Below, one piece after another: positions 36,025 through 47,761 of a stretch of 64,000 nucleotides of DNA. The notes beneath the pieces are model-generated. The model did no database searches. It saw only the letters and a list, made by a program, of their open reading frames with translations, and was not told the origin of the DNA. Position 1 is the stretch's first letter; every line of letters begins with the position of its first letter. This DNA is from Liolophura sinensis. Lineage: Eukaryota; Mollusca; Polyplacophora; Chitonida; Chitonidae. The stretch is taken from contig NC_088305.1 of assembly GCF_032854445.1 (NCBI RefSeq), positions 5,275,606 to 5,339,605 on the forward strand. The letters run 5' to 3'. The translations under genes were made by a program, and so were the position numbers.

Positions 36025-36236
36025 GACGTAAAGCATAGAGACTAAAACTATAACAGTGACGACATTGTGATAGACGTACAGCATAGAGACTAAAATTATA
36101 ACAGAGACGACATTGTGATAGACGTACAGCATAGAGACTAAAATTATAACAGAGACGTCAGTGTGATAGACGTACAGCATACAGACTAAAACTGTAACAG
36201 CGACGGCAGTCTGATAGCTGGCAAATGGTCACGCGT
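36025..36236. repeat. 48-bp tandem array related to the 73-bp satellite
   Basis: Four units of GACGTACAGCATAGAGACTA, AAATTATAACAGAGACGACA, TTGTGATA. The last unit runs into GATAGCTGGCAAATGGTCAC, which is 73-bp satellite sequence absent from the preceding units. The 48-bp unit therefore looks like a 73-bp unit with an internal loss. Confidence 0.85.
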
Positions 36237-36437
36237 AAGCGGTGAAATGTGGCCCGACTCTTGTTAGTTTACCTCAGTCGGGGTTTTATTCTAACTGTTC
36301 ATGTACATGCATAGATAGTAGCAATTTGCACGCCCCTAGCACCATGACTCTAGCAGAATTAGGTGAAAAATTGCATTGATATTAATTGCAATTTCTTAGT
36401 CTTATGTCACTGGTCTAGAATAACTCAATAGAATTAC
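36237..36437 (+). mobile_element. Right module of a dispersed tandem-repeat-bearing element
   Basis: From 36267, GGTTTTATTCTAACTGTTCA, CCCTAGCACCATGACTCTAG and ATTAATTGCAATTTCTTAGT match 17116-17282 in order and orientation, at roughly 80 percent by eye. In both places the module follows satellite-type sequence. Confidence 0.75.
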
Positions 36438-37424
36438 GTTTAATACTTGTGGAGGTCAAGTGGTCTACCACCACTTGAAGGCGCTAGGGGCTATACGTTC
36501 ATCATGTTGAATTAGATCACCGCGAGATACATATTTTATTATCAACACCTGATATTCTAGCAAGGTACACGATCTGAATACTGATTTAACTAGAACATAC
36601 CTAGTGTCTATCCAACATCAATGAAAACTGTTGAATATCTCTCTTTGCATGATGTCGTCCTGTTTCCTTGTTTTACGTACTTTCTTAGTTTTTGGCAGTA
36701 GGTGTTAAACGTCAAGTTGGGAATTGGCCTTGCGAGTACAGACCAGGAACGTCCATCTTGATTGATCTGTTTCAAGAAAAAACACAAACGGTTACATGAG
36801 TGTAGTAGATTGCCGATTGTCGACAAGCCCCTAACGAAGTGTGAAAGCGAGTGAGTCTGTCAACGGCTTGTCAAAGAATTCACGAACTGCTTTGAAACGG
36901 GCGTCATTTAGTTTCGCATTCATTTATTCACAGTTACACTAATCACCATTACTTATTATTTTGTTATGTATTCGTTATTTTCACCAATACTCTAAATTGG
37001 CTGGATGCAAAATTATTCCATTGCTCAAATAACGGTGCTCTTTATGAGCAAGGGTATTGAAAAATAGCTGTGGTGTGGCGTACATCGTCCAATAGGGATT
37101 AGGGAAACCAAATTCCCTCTCCACGTGAATGACTGTAATGCTCGAATAACAACACCAGTTAACAAGACCCCAGTTAAGGCATTATCCAATATTGTCCTTG
37201 TGAACCTAAGAATTACGAATCGACCATTTTCCCTGGTTGTGACGAAATTGCATCATTCAGTCTGCATGGCATTGATTGGTTCACCGTGCAGGTAACTGGA
37301 ATATAACGATTCCGGTCACAATACACTTAAGATTGTCAATGAAGGGAGCGAGATGCGGCGCGGTGGTTGAGATGTTTGCATTGCAATCGCTAGAACATAC
37401 GAGATGTGGCTTCAGGCACAACCT
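36438..37424. other. Unique sequence, no gene recognised
   Basis: Frames of about 70 codons without motifs. Nothing supportable. Confidence 0.4.
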
Positions 37425-37735
37425 AGACGGCGACCTGATGGTTAGAGCACCCGCCTGGAAAACGGGAGGCTTGTGATCAAACCTGGGTCGGGCCATACCA
37501 AAGACTGAAAAAGACTCAGCACTGAAAGGTCAGAGCAAGGAAACACGACTCGCTGTCACTATAATGTGACTAGGTGGGGTGTCATGTCTGGTGTCTTCGG
37601 CACTCCAGTGGCGGCAGCACTTTGACGGTATGGGATCGCACTGCCACAAAAAGGCAAAGTATATGTACATACACCCCATGCCTCCTCGTCGTCATGTGAA
37701 CGACAAATTGTGAAAAAGTGCGATATAAACCCCCA
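37425..37735 (+). mobile_element. tRNA-derived SINE family B, full length (~310 bp)
   Basis: tRNA-like head GCGACCTGATGGTTAGAGCA then CCCGCCTGGAAAACGGGAGG, with box-B-like GATCAAACCTGGGTCGGGCC. Body ACTCCAGTGGCGGCAGCACT. 3' tail TCCTCGTCGTCATGTGAACG, ending near AAAGTGCGATATAAA. The head keeps box A, the anticodon-arm position and box B at tRNA-like spacing. Confidence 0.88.
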
Positions 37736-38192
37736 CTTTCACTGTTTGTGGGAATTTGGTGAACATAATCGGTCGACAACGCTCCTTTTGTCGTTTATGC
37801 AATCTATAACATTCGTTGAAGATCACTTGTCGTTATTTATTGCCGAGTGCTTTACCCCGGGCGGTCTTCTTTCTTCCAGGAACAAAACTCACCAATATAC
37901 ATGTAGTATAAATAAAAATGATTTGAATGTTGAGATGAATATTCCATTAATCAATATATCAAACATATACATGTAAGTAACAAACATTTTCTCTTATCAG
38001 CGATCTTGCATATACATCAATACACTGTTCTTCCAGGTTTTTTTACAATTGAAAATTGAGTTAATTTCCTTTATTTATTCATGTTCGCTTGTCTTCAAGC
38101 ATTTTCTAACAAAACGTCGTGAACTACAACAATCGCCATGAAAATTCGCTCCTTTTCAGTAGGAATATAGATCAATATACACTTGTTATTTA
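37736..38192. other. Unique sequence, no gene recognised
   Basis: Nothing supportable seen. Confidence 0.4.
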
Positions 38193-38265
38193 TTTATCAA
38201 TATATTTATTTATTTGTGCAATTTGATTGGTGTTTTACGTGGTACTCAAGCATATTTCAATGGAT
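38193..38265 (-). mobile_element. SINE family A, heavily 5'-truncated copy
   Basis: ATATTTATTTATTTGTGCAA, TTTGATTGGTGTTTTACGTG, GTACTCAAGCATATTTCAAT, then similarity stops. Confidence 0.85.
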
Positions 38266-40404
38266 GCTGATGACAGACGGCTATTTATTTTTCTCCACAA
38301 TAAAATGAGAAAATCCATACCAATTTGGGCACCGAGATTAAAGGGTTTTAAATGGTCCATATTGTTAAGTTCTTCTGGGGAAAAACGTCCAGTTTATGGG
38401 AATAACGTAATCTCAGTTGTTGCCATGGAAATTGCTGAGCTTGTAAACCAAATAAAGAACAAAAAACGTTTAGGAAACGTAGGAACGGGCTGATATTGCT
38501 CTCCATTTTGGCGGCGAATGAGACTTTTTCCCGATTGGCCTTAGATAAGCGTGTCAATGAACATGCTTTGTACATTGCCAAATTACTATAGCTCTCATTG
38601 TAAAACACCCTGGAATACCTAGAATAGGCGAAGTGGCTGGAAACAGATAAACGCACAATCTGTGCGTCTGGCTGTGCTCAGACGGATTTTGCATGGATGG
38701 GTGTGGCGGACTGGAGTGGAATTTTCAAAACCAGCCAATCCCAGTGTATATTTAGCTCGATGTACCTAAAAACCATATAGTGTATAACTACTAGGCCCTG
38801 AGACAGTGTTCAAAAAAAATATGAACTTGGAATGTTTCATGCTAATCTTAAGGAAGTTATGTATTAAGTATTGTGCATCGGAAATAACCGATTTCCATTG
38901 GCGGGCGCTTGTGGACTTATGCAAGTTTGGCCAGGAATATCTAATATTATGGGCATCAAGTCGCTTTTGTGTGAGCAGAAGGGAAGCGGGTTGAAGGTGG
39001 GACAGGGAGTCGTCCACACCCCGTGCTCACTCCTTTCCCCTTTATTTACAAGCCTGAAATATTATCTTAACGCCATGTATCCCAAATCTCCATCAATGCT
39101 TCCGATTAGCCTAACTTTTAACATTGTGTCGAATCAGTGTAATATATGTATTGTGCCGTCTCACCGATACTTTATGCTGAAGAGACTTGACACCCCTACT
39201 AAGTCACAACCCGCTGACAGTGTGTCGTCCACTAATTTGGATCATTCATCTACACTTGCAGTGAAATTTTGATGAAATCTTATAGCAGAAAATGAAAAGG
39301 TCTAGTTGTAGCGACAGGTACCGAAAGGATACCATTCAGATTTATCAGAATCTCGTAAACAGTGTACAGGACTTGTGCTTCCCAAATGCTCCTCGTAAGC
39401 TCAGACTTAGGTAACATTTCATGTTGAATTCCAATAAATAATTTTAAAAACTTTTTAATATTATTATTGGTTGTTATTACACATATTCTGGTACGTATTT
39501 TAATGACATTTATCTCCCGCGAGTCATGCAAGAGATGAATATTTTAAGAAAAAAAAACACCAGCAACAACAACAACAAAAAAGAAAACATTATAGGAAGC
39601 ATTTGCATTGAACGATTTTAAGCATAATGACATCGACAACTGATATACATTCCTACATGGCAAAGGGAAAGCGACGAAAGTAATAATGGTGTTATGAGTC
39701 ACATGTAACTTTCTCCAAAGGAAGCAAAGACAGTGATTTGTGGGATTCTAGAGTTTCACTGACATTTAGCAGCAAATATTGTTTCATGATTAATGAGGAA
39801 GAATTTTATCAAGCTTAGAGACGCCATCTGCAGACTGTTGACGCAGAAGCTTTCTGACATTTTGTACCCAAAAAGTCACTTTGTCTTTAAATTAATGTCT
39901 CAGTTTTGTAACAATAAATTGCGATGATAAATTTAGACTTATTGTGACTAGTTCGTGCTTGTATATGTCAAGCTGCTGGACAAGTCGGCTATGTATCGGT
40001 CTTCTGGCTAAAGGAAGAACCTGATTCAGGTCAAACTATTACGAGCATTTAGTGTTGTGGGTTTATTCGTGTTTTGACACTGGACGTTTATATGGACCTG
40101 ACGGTGACAATAAATAATGTGGTCCTAAATCAGCAGTAGGCAATTACCATGTGAACAAACAGGCAGGAGAGCAAAACCTACTGTCGGAAATTTGCTAACT
40201 ACATATTTTATTCCAGCTCTAACTTCAAGCCACAAACAAGATAGATCACATGACAATGGTTCCTTTCTAATTCCTCCGCGAGGATGGGGTGTGTCGCATG
40301 TCAAAACAGGAAGCATTTTTTGCAAAGTACTTGGGTTGAGTGTTACATTTTTGCAATGATACAAACTTAATGATTTCAATCTTCATGCCTTTAACAGAAT
40401 CACC
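38266..40404. other. Unique sequence, no gene recognised
   Basis: Overlapping frames on both strands at 38227-38656 and 38766-39272 (up to 133 codons) have no recognisable domain and cannot be supported as genes. Confidence 0.4.
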
Positions 40405-40466
40405 ATTTTGTTAATTTATGTATTGATTGACAGTTGTTTTACGAGGTGCTTCGGAACCTTTAAAGG
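40405..40466 (-). mobile_element. SINE family A tail fragment
   Basis: TTAATTTATGTATTGATTGA then CAGTTGTTTTACGAGGTGCT matches the tail-core junction only. Confidence 0.55.
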
Positions 40467-41446
40467 TGAACAGCAAAGTATTTAATTTTCGCCAAAATTA
40501 TAATAGTTACGACTCTTCTGTAATTGAGTAAAACTGTGGAATTTTTCTTTCTTAAAGTAAATAGTTAAGAATTTTTAGTATAAATATTTAAAATTATCTA
40601 ACGTAATGTTGTATTTAAAATTTCCATGGCTTATCACTGTTTTTAGAGTGTCACTTCGTCCTTGGTGGTGCCAGTCGTTCATGTTCACAGAATGTAACAG
40701 TTTTTCTTACATCAGTGACGATGAGATAAATGAACCATGACCTCTTCGAAGCCATGACGTTCCGAAATCCAAGGGGAACAACCCATGGATCTTTGGGCAA
40801 ATAACATACTGTACATATTTACACTGCAACTATTAACAACGTATGACATGTATTTATAAAAAGACACACATTAATGTGCAAATGTATACGGTGGGACTAT
40901 AAACGCATACGTTTTGGTTAAAACCGTTCTCACTTTAACATGTATATACCTATCAGTATAAATATGTCGAGCTTTGGACGGGCATATATATCACAAGGGG
41001 ACAATGTCACTATGTAAAGGAAATATAAATAGTTAAAGCAACGGAAGAAAGCCATGCAGAAACACAACCAAGAAATAACCTAGAAGAGTGCATCTCTCCA
41101 AACATGACCGAAAACACATTGCCTAGGAAAGTGACGTCTTTCTCATACACACAATTCAGCATGGCTGACCACTTCTCTCTTGCATGATAATAACTTTTCT
41201 CTCTTCCACTGCTTAGTTTCCCATCTCTTGTGGGATTTTGTTTCACCATGGCAAAAAAGAATTAAAATCATTTTCTTAGAATTCGCTAATTGACAAAACG
41301 CGCTTTCCATCCTGCAGATCATTGAAGCGATATAAAGATGTAATAATTCAAGTCAGATTTGATTGATGATATGAAGTAATTTTTGTAAATTTAAAAAATG
41401 TAGTTATTCTTATGTAAGAAAATATCAGAATATTTCCCCTCCATCG
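40467..41446. other. Unique AT-rich sequence, no gene recognised
   Basis: Nothing supportable seen. Confidence 0.4.
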
Positions 41447-41592
41447 AGAATTGGGCCGAGTGATTAGCCTGCCAGCGTGGCGCAATAACTTTGGAGCCTC
41501 TCACCATCGCAGTGGCTGTGAGTTTAGGTTCAACTCCTGCTGGTTTCCCCTCCGGTCGTACGTGTGAAAGTCTGCCAGGAACCTGTTTATAT
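41447..41592 (+). mobile_element. SINE family A, 3'-truncated copy
   Basis: Keeps the tRNA-like head (TTGGGCCGAGTGATTAGCCT, GCCAGCGTGGCGCAATAACT), the box-B-like region (GCAGTGGCTGTGAGTTTAGG) and TCCTGCTGGTTTCCCCTCCG. It ends at CTGCCAGGAACCTG without core or tail. Confidence 0.85.
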
Positions 41593-42729
41593 GGTTTCAT
41601 TGGGTTTAGCGAAGTAACGAAGCAGTGGTAGTTTCTCTGTACCGATAAGACCCCATCTACAAACAAATCAACAAAGGCAAGTTTAACGAAAATTCGAGAA
41701 GACATGAATGTTTTTCATTGGGTTGAGCCCTGCCCATTTTAATCGTAAGGAGGACTGTTTGCAGACGTCGCGTTACAATTCACAACTGGGTACTTATCTT
41801 TGAACGGCTCTCGCGGCACAACCTTTCCCTTTCGAAGTCGGCTCCCAGTTGGTGTCTGAAAGCACTCAGCTAATTTGACGGTCGCCTTCTTGACGATGAG
41901 AACACCCGGCTGTTACCTCGCGAGAGAGTTCACTCGACTTGTTTCAGTCGTCGAGGTTTTTGTTCTATTTCCCGGGATGGTGGTGATAATTACACTTATT
42001 AGCCGACCAGATGACAGACGGGGTGCCTACGAGCGATGAACATTGTGACCCTCCAGCCAGGCCACTCATTAAACATTTACATCTGACATTCGGGAATCCG
42101 TCCATTATAACAGACGTTCTGTAACATCGGTGGTCACGTGACGGTAACCAAGTTTGCCACGCGAGAGGACATGTTGATGATTGACACGGTTTGGAGGACT
42201 TCGGTCTCGCAACGGAGGTCTTTGGACCTGCGCGGATCGTGTAATATTCACATGGGAACTGTTCTTTTAGTGGCCACAAAATAATCTTAAGAACTTTTAG
42301 TATCAGTCTCTTTCAAAGTATTTTAAAGATTTTAAAGTAATTAAAAAAAGAATACATGAAATAACAACATAAAAATGAAAAACAACGTCGAAAAGACCCT
42401 CAGAAATCATCTTTTACCTTAACAAATGCCACTGACATCAAAACACGTCTGTCTTCTCATCACTCCTGAAAACTTGGGGAAATGTTTCTTTATTCAATGA
42501 ACGAGCTTGCTTTAAGTTACATTTGTGTATGGAGATTTGCGTTGAAAAAAGTCCTTTCTTTTTAACTTTTTGTTTACACAATGACAGTCGGCAGACACTA
42601 TACCCGGCGCCCTACCCAGGCACAATATACTGGCATTAGACCCACAAGTAGTTAACACATCTTTATATGCAGAGCATCATGCAAAGATGTATAACGGATG
42701 ATACTTCTTCAGTCTTTTGTTTCTATATG
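41593..42729. other. Unique sequence, no gene recognised
   Basis: A 104-codon minus frame at 41965-42279 has no recognisable domain. Nothing else is supportable. Confidence 0.4.
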
Positions 42730-42898
42730 TATTTGTTTGTTTATTTATTCCATTGGTGTTTAACGTCGTACTCAATAATATTGGACTTATACGACGGTGG
42801 ACAGAATTACGGCTGGAGGAAACCCGGTAGAGAGCCTGGAGTAAACTCACGTCTATCCGCAGGCTGCTGACAAGCCTTCCCACGTACGGCCGGACAGG
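42730..42898 (-). mobile_element. SINE family A, 5'-truncated copy
   Basis: TTTGTTTGTTTATTTATTCC, TTGGTGTTTAACGTCGTACT, TACGACGGTGGACAGAATTA, CTATCCGCAGGCTGCTGACA, ending at CACGTACGGCCGGACAGG. Confidence 0.9.
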
Positions 42899-43001
42899 AA
42901 CTTTAGTCGTTTACGTTCTATCTTACACACTGGGAATAGTCCGTGCAAAGGTGCTAGTCTTTTAAGCAATACACTGTGTAAAATATCTGTATATACATGT
43001 A

Positions 43002-43030
43002 TACTATCCAAAAAAAAAAGAAACGCATAG
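43002..43030 (+). repeat. Left terminal inverted repeat of the Tc1 element
   Basis: It starts TACTATCC, continues with ten A residues and GAAACGCATA, and pairs with 44502-44528. It is the presumed binding site of the transposase N-terminal domain. Confidence 0.9.
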
Positions 43031-43333
43031 GTGTTTTGTTTTATTTTAAAATGAAATAAATACATTTTGTCTTCATTTCATGAGCAAAATGTGTTTTAAT
43101 ATTGTTAATAGTCACAGTTAGCACACATTGTATTCCTCAAAACATTTCTTGGTTGAAAATGTTGCGTTTGGAGGCCGTTTTTGGAAGAAGTAAAAAATAC
43201 AGCACCACACTGCATCACGTGCAGTCTTACACGCCGAACTTACGCATGGAAAGCATGCAGTGTGTGACTATAAAACCGCAACTTCGGGCCGGAAATCGGC
43301 GTCTTTCAAGTGGTGTTTTCAAGCTGATTCAAC

Positions 43334-44332
43334 ATGCCACGTCTTGACACTGTCACAAGAAATATTGCCATTGGAAGACTTCAAGCTGGAGAGTCCCAAT
43401 CGTCCATTTCTAGGCGTCTACACGTCAGCCAGGGCACGATTTCACGGCTTGCTGCCCGCTACAACAATACTGGGACAACAAATGACCGTCGGCGTTCAGG
43501 TCGACCACGTGTCACTACAGCAGCCCAAGATCGCTACATAAGGGTCCTCCATTTGCGTGACCGTTGTGCTACAGCTGAAAGCACAGCAGCCAGCATACCG
43601 GGACTGAGGAGGATATCAGGTCAGACAGTGCGGAACAGGCTGAGGGAACATGGACTGAGAGCCAGGAGGGCCCTATGTTGGGATCGTGCTGCGACCTCAC
43701 AATCGCGCCAATGGTGTAACAACGTGACTGCATGGAATCTACGCAACTGGCGACGCATTTGGTTCAGTGATGAGTCCAGATTCCTACTGCAGAGACGTGA
43801 TGGTAGAAATAGGGTTTACAGTCGTGCTCACGAACGTTATGCCCCTAACTGCGTACGCCAAGTGGACATTTTTGGTGGAGGGAGTGTGATGATGTGGGCA
43901 GCAATATCGTATACTGGTCGTACAAATCTTGTCCACGTTCAGGGAAATCTTACGGCCATACGCTACCGAGCCACCATCCTGCAGCCACACCTCTTACCTG
44001 TCATTGACGTTCAGCGGGAGTTGTTCCAGCAGGACAACGCCAGACCGCACACGGCACGTGTCACAAGGGACTTCCTCGCCGAAAACAATGTAAATGTGCT
44101 ACCCTGGCCGTCCCGTTCCCCGGATCTTAACCCAATTGAGCATCTGTGGTATGAACTTGATCGACGTCTACGCCAACGTCAACCTCAACCCCAAACGCTT
44201 CATGAGCAAGTTGCATGTTTGCAGGAGGAGTGGCAGAACATTCCCCAGGCCTCTATCCAGCGTCTCATCCAGTCCATGACAAGGCGTGTCAGAACTGTTA
44301 TTCGTGCCCGTGTTGGTCACAACAGATACTGA
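43334..44332 (+). CDS. Tc1/mariner-family transposase (DD34E), intact reading frame
   Basis: A 332-residue uninterrupted frame encodes a cut-and-paste DNA transposase that binds the element's terminal inverted repeats in the nucleus and inserts at TA. Seen in the sequence: a first helix-turn-helix at about residues 5-45 (GRLQAGESQSSISRRL), a basic GRPR linker at about 56-59, a second helix-turn-helix-like segment at about 92-112 (ISGQTVRNRLREHGL), and the catalytic D146 (WFSDES), D234 (FQQDNARPHTA) and E269 (SPDLNPIEHLW). Exactly 34 residues separate D234 and E269, the classic Tc1 spacing. A glycine-rich box (GGGSVMMWAAIS) lies at 181-192. The length is normal for Tc1 transposases (about 330-350). 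The ATG is the first in frame before the HTH, and there is no intron. It sits inside a 1.5-kb element with matching ends and encodes no other protein. No stop or frameshift is visible, so the enzyme may be active or recently active. Confidence 0.95.
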   Translation: MPRLDTVTRNIAIGRLQAGESQSSISRRLHVSQGTISRLAARYNNTGTTNDRRRSGRPRVTTAAQDRYIRVLHLRDRCATAESTAASIPGLRRISGQTVRNRLREHGLRARRALCWDRAATSQSRQWCNNVTAWNLRNWRRIWFSDESRFLLQRRDGRNRVYSRAHERYAPNCVRQVDIFGGGSVMMWAAISYTGRTNLVHVQGNLTAIRYRATILQPHLLPVIDVQRELFQQDNARPHTARVTRDFLAENNVNVLPWPSRSPDLNPIEHLWYELDRRLRQRQPQPQTLHEQVACLQEEWQNIPQASIQRLIQSMTRRVRTVIRARVGHNRY

Positions 44333-44501
44333 CATTCCACTCAAGTGGGAGACTCATTGTGAGTGTCTTACCTCAAGCTGATGGCCTTGTTGTCTAGATA
44401 TGGACCCTTCCTTAATCTGTGTAAAAAAATATTTGCAGAATAGCAATTCTTATTTAGTTATGCATAACTAAAAAGACTGCATCACCTCCGCAAAAAACCG
44501 G

Positions 44502-44528
44502 GTTATGCGTTTCTTTTTTTGGATAGTA
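44502..44528 (-). repeat. Right terminal inverted repeat of the Tc1 element
   Basis: TATGCGTTTC, seven T, GGATAGTA. This is the reverse complement of the left end with a shorter homopolymer, followed directly by TA. Confidence 0.9.
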
Positions 44529-44530
44529 TA

Positions 44531-45139
44531 TAAACACAAAATCTGACAAAGAATTGTAAATACTTTACAAAGATAAATTCAGCAGATTAACAAGCAATTA
44601 ATACTGTACAGATACAAGTAGGTTTACTGAACTGACCTACGATAGATTTGCGTACACACTTTTTAGCTGTGATTAGCTCTTGCCCCTTCAAAGCACTTTG
44701 CCTACAAACAACGTAATACAACACAGTACATTTGCAACACGTTACAAATAAAGCTACACACCGCTCAAGTAGTTAACGCCCTATCTCGCTGAGACTGTCA
44801 GATCTAGTGATCAATGAGGTCCCTTGTTCGAATCCAGGTTTAGACGGTGCTTTTTTGTTGTTATAATAAATGCGATATAAAAGACGATATATAAGACAAC
44901 ATATCCATTTACCTAATTGTGCTTCAACTATTGTGCTAGAAGGCGTGTGATTTACTACAATTTAGCATTTAATAGTAGAGTAAAACTCTGAATGAGGTGA
45001 ATTGACAAGAGGTCGTATATCACCGGTTACGTGTGACCATTCATCGCTTCTCTGGCTTTACTCTCCATGTTGTACGTCTTTTATTATATTTATGTCAGTT
45101 TGTCAGGGTACGCCGAAGATCGTTGGTTAATCCCCGTAG
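44531..45139. other. Unique sequence containing a tRNA-like segment
   Basis: At about 44766-44848, GCTCAAGTAGTTAACGCC (box-A-like) and CCTTGTTCGAATCCAGG (good box B) lie about 55 bp apart. They probably form a SINE head rather than a functional tRNA, since no clean cloverleaf is evident. Nothing else is seen. Confidence 0.35.
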
Positions 45140-45190
45140 TCCTGTGTCATCCAAGTGAAAAATTCTTGAGAAAATCAATAAATAAAATAG
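45140..45190 (+). mobile_element. SINE family A 3' tail remnant
   Basis: CCAAGTGAAAAATTCTTGAG then AAAATCAATAAATAAAATA retains the last part of the core and the tail, with the core end deleted. Confidence 0.55.
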
Positions 45191-46310
45191 CTCTGAATTA
45201 GGCGACCAATCGTTGTCAAAGGGCTTAAATGCTTGGTTTAGTTTCAGTACAACGTCGTGTTCGACTTTGCTTTATTCTACCAAGTTGAGTTTTTAGAATA
45301 CAATCCGTTCTCTTGCAGTGCCAAAACTTTGTATTTTCAAATGTTCTATCTTTAAAATGCCAAAGCTGTGCACTACAAAAACGTGTCTTTCTTTCAAAAA
45401 CTTTACGGAGTTAATCTGACTACATATTATTGAATAAGGAAAGCCGTCAAGTCAAAATTAACATGAACCTAACTTGCGCACTGACAGAAACCGAGCTTTT
45501 CCAAAGGCCAGATTGGAATCACTCGAGACCGTCGTGTGACTCTAGTCAGCAACACACGGCATTCTCCGGAAAATGCTTAACTCGTGAAAGGTATGGATTA
45601 CAACATGGATATGCACGCTTTTAATCTGATCATAGCTAAAGTGTTTTCGGAGTATAATCGTTCTTTTAATCATAAACGGAATCAACAAATTACAAATATC
45701 GTGAAAGTAGAAAACGCGGTCCAAATTTGAGAAAAACAAAAGTGTATAGCCCAGCAACATAGTCACATGATTCGAAATGGTGATTAACGAAGTGCACGTG
45801 ATGCTTGTTACGTGCCTAACCATGGCCTGACGGGCTTTCTGTGTTACAAACAAGGGCCATGAAGTCAGTATAACATCAGGTTTAAGTAAACCCTGACTTT
45901 GTGATGTTCAATTTTGACCTGTTGAAGAGATGACATTAGAAAGCACTGTGCACCAGGCTGGTGAGTATGCCGATTCTGAGCTGTGAGCAATATTAAGGCA
46001 TGTAAAGCCGACCTCATAGCTTAATTAACCCTATCCATGGGTACGCAGGTAGCTGTTGTGAGATTTGGCTGCTTCCATTGATCTTGGGACCTTCGCAGAA
46101 TAGCCTCCATTAAATGTGAAATTCAGCGTTAATTTTCTTAAAAATTATAGCATTTGACACGTGATGTCCATTTGATAACATGAATATCGCGCTAAAAATT
46201 TTAGTTCGTCTGACATAAATTCCACACCCTTTTCAGTTGTAAGAAACGATCATTAGCCCTAAGATGGCTGGAGATAACTAGCTTCTCGCCAATACACCAC
46301 AACATTAATT
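45191..46310. other. Unique sequence, no gene recognised
   Basis: Nothing supportable seen. Confidence 0.4.
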
Positions 46311-46545
46311 CATTTATATATCTGATGTAGCGACCAGCATCATGGTGGAAGGAAACCGGGCAGAACCAGGGGGGAACCCATAACCGTCCGCAGGTTACTG
46401 ACAGATGTTCCACGTACGGCTGGAGAGGAAGCCAGCATGAGCTGGACTTGAACTCACAGCGACCGCATTGTTGAGAGTCTCCTAGACCATTGACACGTTA
46501 ACCACATCGTCCACGGAGGCCTCCACCGTACCATTAAGCCCGCTC
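46311..46545 (-). mobile_element. SINE family A, near full length with tail-side deletion
   Basis: The core is cut between a TCATTTATATATCTG remnant and AGCGACCAGCATCATGGTGG. It continues with GTCCGCAGGTTACTGACAGA, TGGAGAGGAAGCCAGCATGA, CTGGACTTGAACTCACAGCG and a tRNA-like head ending CACGGAGGCCTCCAC. Confidence 0.92.
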
Positions 46546-47761
46546 AATGGCAGGAACACTCTGCCCAACATGTGACATTGTCAAAACTGGGTGTTATACT
46601 CTAGACATTCTGTTTTCCTATAACTCTAAGAGTCAACAGGAATTTGTTTACTATTATTTAAAAATGCTCTAATCTTCCAAAATGTTGTAGCATTACAAAC
46701 ACGTGATATATCAATTGACGTCAGGTTTTACAAAACCATTTATGGGCAGAAAGCTATCAGGGGAATGCAAATCAAACAGTAAGGCCTTCTTTCACTCTTG
46801 TGTCATATTTCATTATTATGTTAATAACCGTGTAATACATTTTTTAAAAATTATTTTCTCATTCTGGCGTTCCATATATAACGTAACTGGATAAAAACTC
46901 AACTTTGTTTTAATCTAAAAATTATATCCTTAATTTATCTTATTAGGCTGGGCCCAGGCTTTCAGGCAGAAATATTGATTTCCATTTGCAAGTTTTCTGA
47001 CAGTTATCTGTTATCTTGCTAATAATATTTGCAAGCTTTCATTGTTTTTTTCCAAGTCTGTGAGGACAAGATTAGAATATTTGAGGTCAAAGCATAATTT
47101 CTGGAAATGTGTTAATCGACAATTAATAATGATATAATGTTATCAACGCAGTAAATGGAAAGGGACTGACTGATTATATTACTACATTGATAATGGCATG
47201 ATTGTTGCATTAGATGTATGGGGAGATTTCATGTTCCTTCATACAACCATATCATGCAATGCAACTTTTGTATTAGCTTTGTTATATTGATTTAGCTTGG
47301 TTATAACCAGACCGAATAACAGTGACTTCGTTGTATTAAGGCAACTGGTCAGAAATGCTAATTAGATTGTTGGAATTGTGCTAGGTAAGCATGTATTGTC
47401 TAAGGTATAAGTAACCATTGCACAATTTATGTCAAGGGAGCCAGCATTGTCTAGATTGCCAAAGCAATCAAGCAATATTGCTGATGTAGCATTACATCTG
47501 AGCAACCTCAGCAATACTGGCAGCGTTTCTCAGATTGAACAACAGCCAATCGCAGATTTAAGGCCGTATCTAAGGTCGTTGATACACTAAGACACGCATT
47601 ATTGCTCAGTTTATTTGAGCACCACCAGCATTGTTCATTTTGTATTGTGAGAGCCAGCATTGTTCGGATTACATAAAGGAGAAAGAGTATTGTTCGGATT
47701 ACACACAGTGAAAATAGCATTGTTCGGGTCGGATTAGATAAGTGAACATTAGTATTAATAA
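46546..47761. other. Unique AT-rich sequence, no gene recognised
   Basis: From about 47440, loosely spaced GAGCCAGCATTGT-like phrases recur at 47440, 47650, 47680 and 47715, a weak irregular repeat. No gene is recognised. Confidence 0.4.

Larger units (their letters stand above)
43002..44528 (+). mobile_element. Complete Tc1-like DNA transposon (~1.53 kb)
   Basis: The left end reads TACTATCC, then an A-run, then GAAACGCATA. The right end is its inverted complement (TATGCGTTTC, T-run, GGATAGTA), giving terminal inverted repeats of about 26-29 bp that differ mainly in A-run length (10 versus 7). A TA lies immediately outside each end (43000-43001 and 44529-44530), as expected for a TA target duplication. 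The exact boundary is uncertain by 2 bp because both ends read TATACTATCC. The only long frame is the transposase. The element is far more GC-rich than its surroundings, consistent with a recent arrival. Confidence 0.93.
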
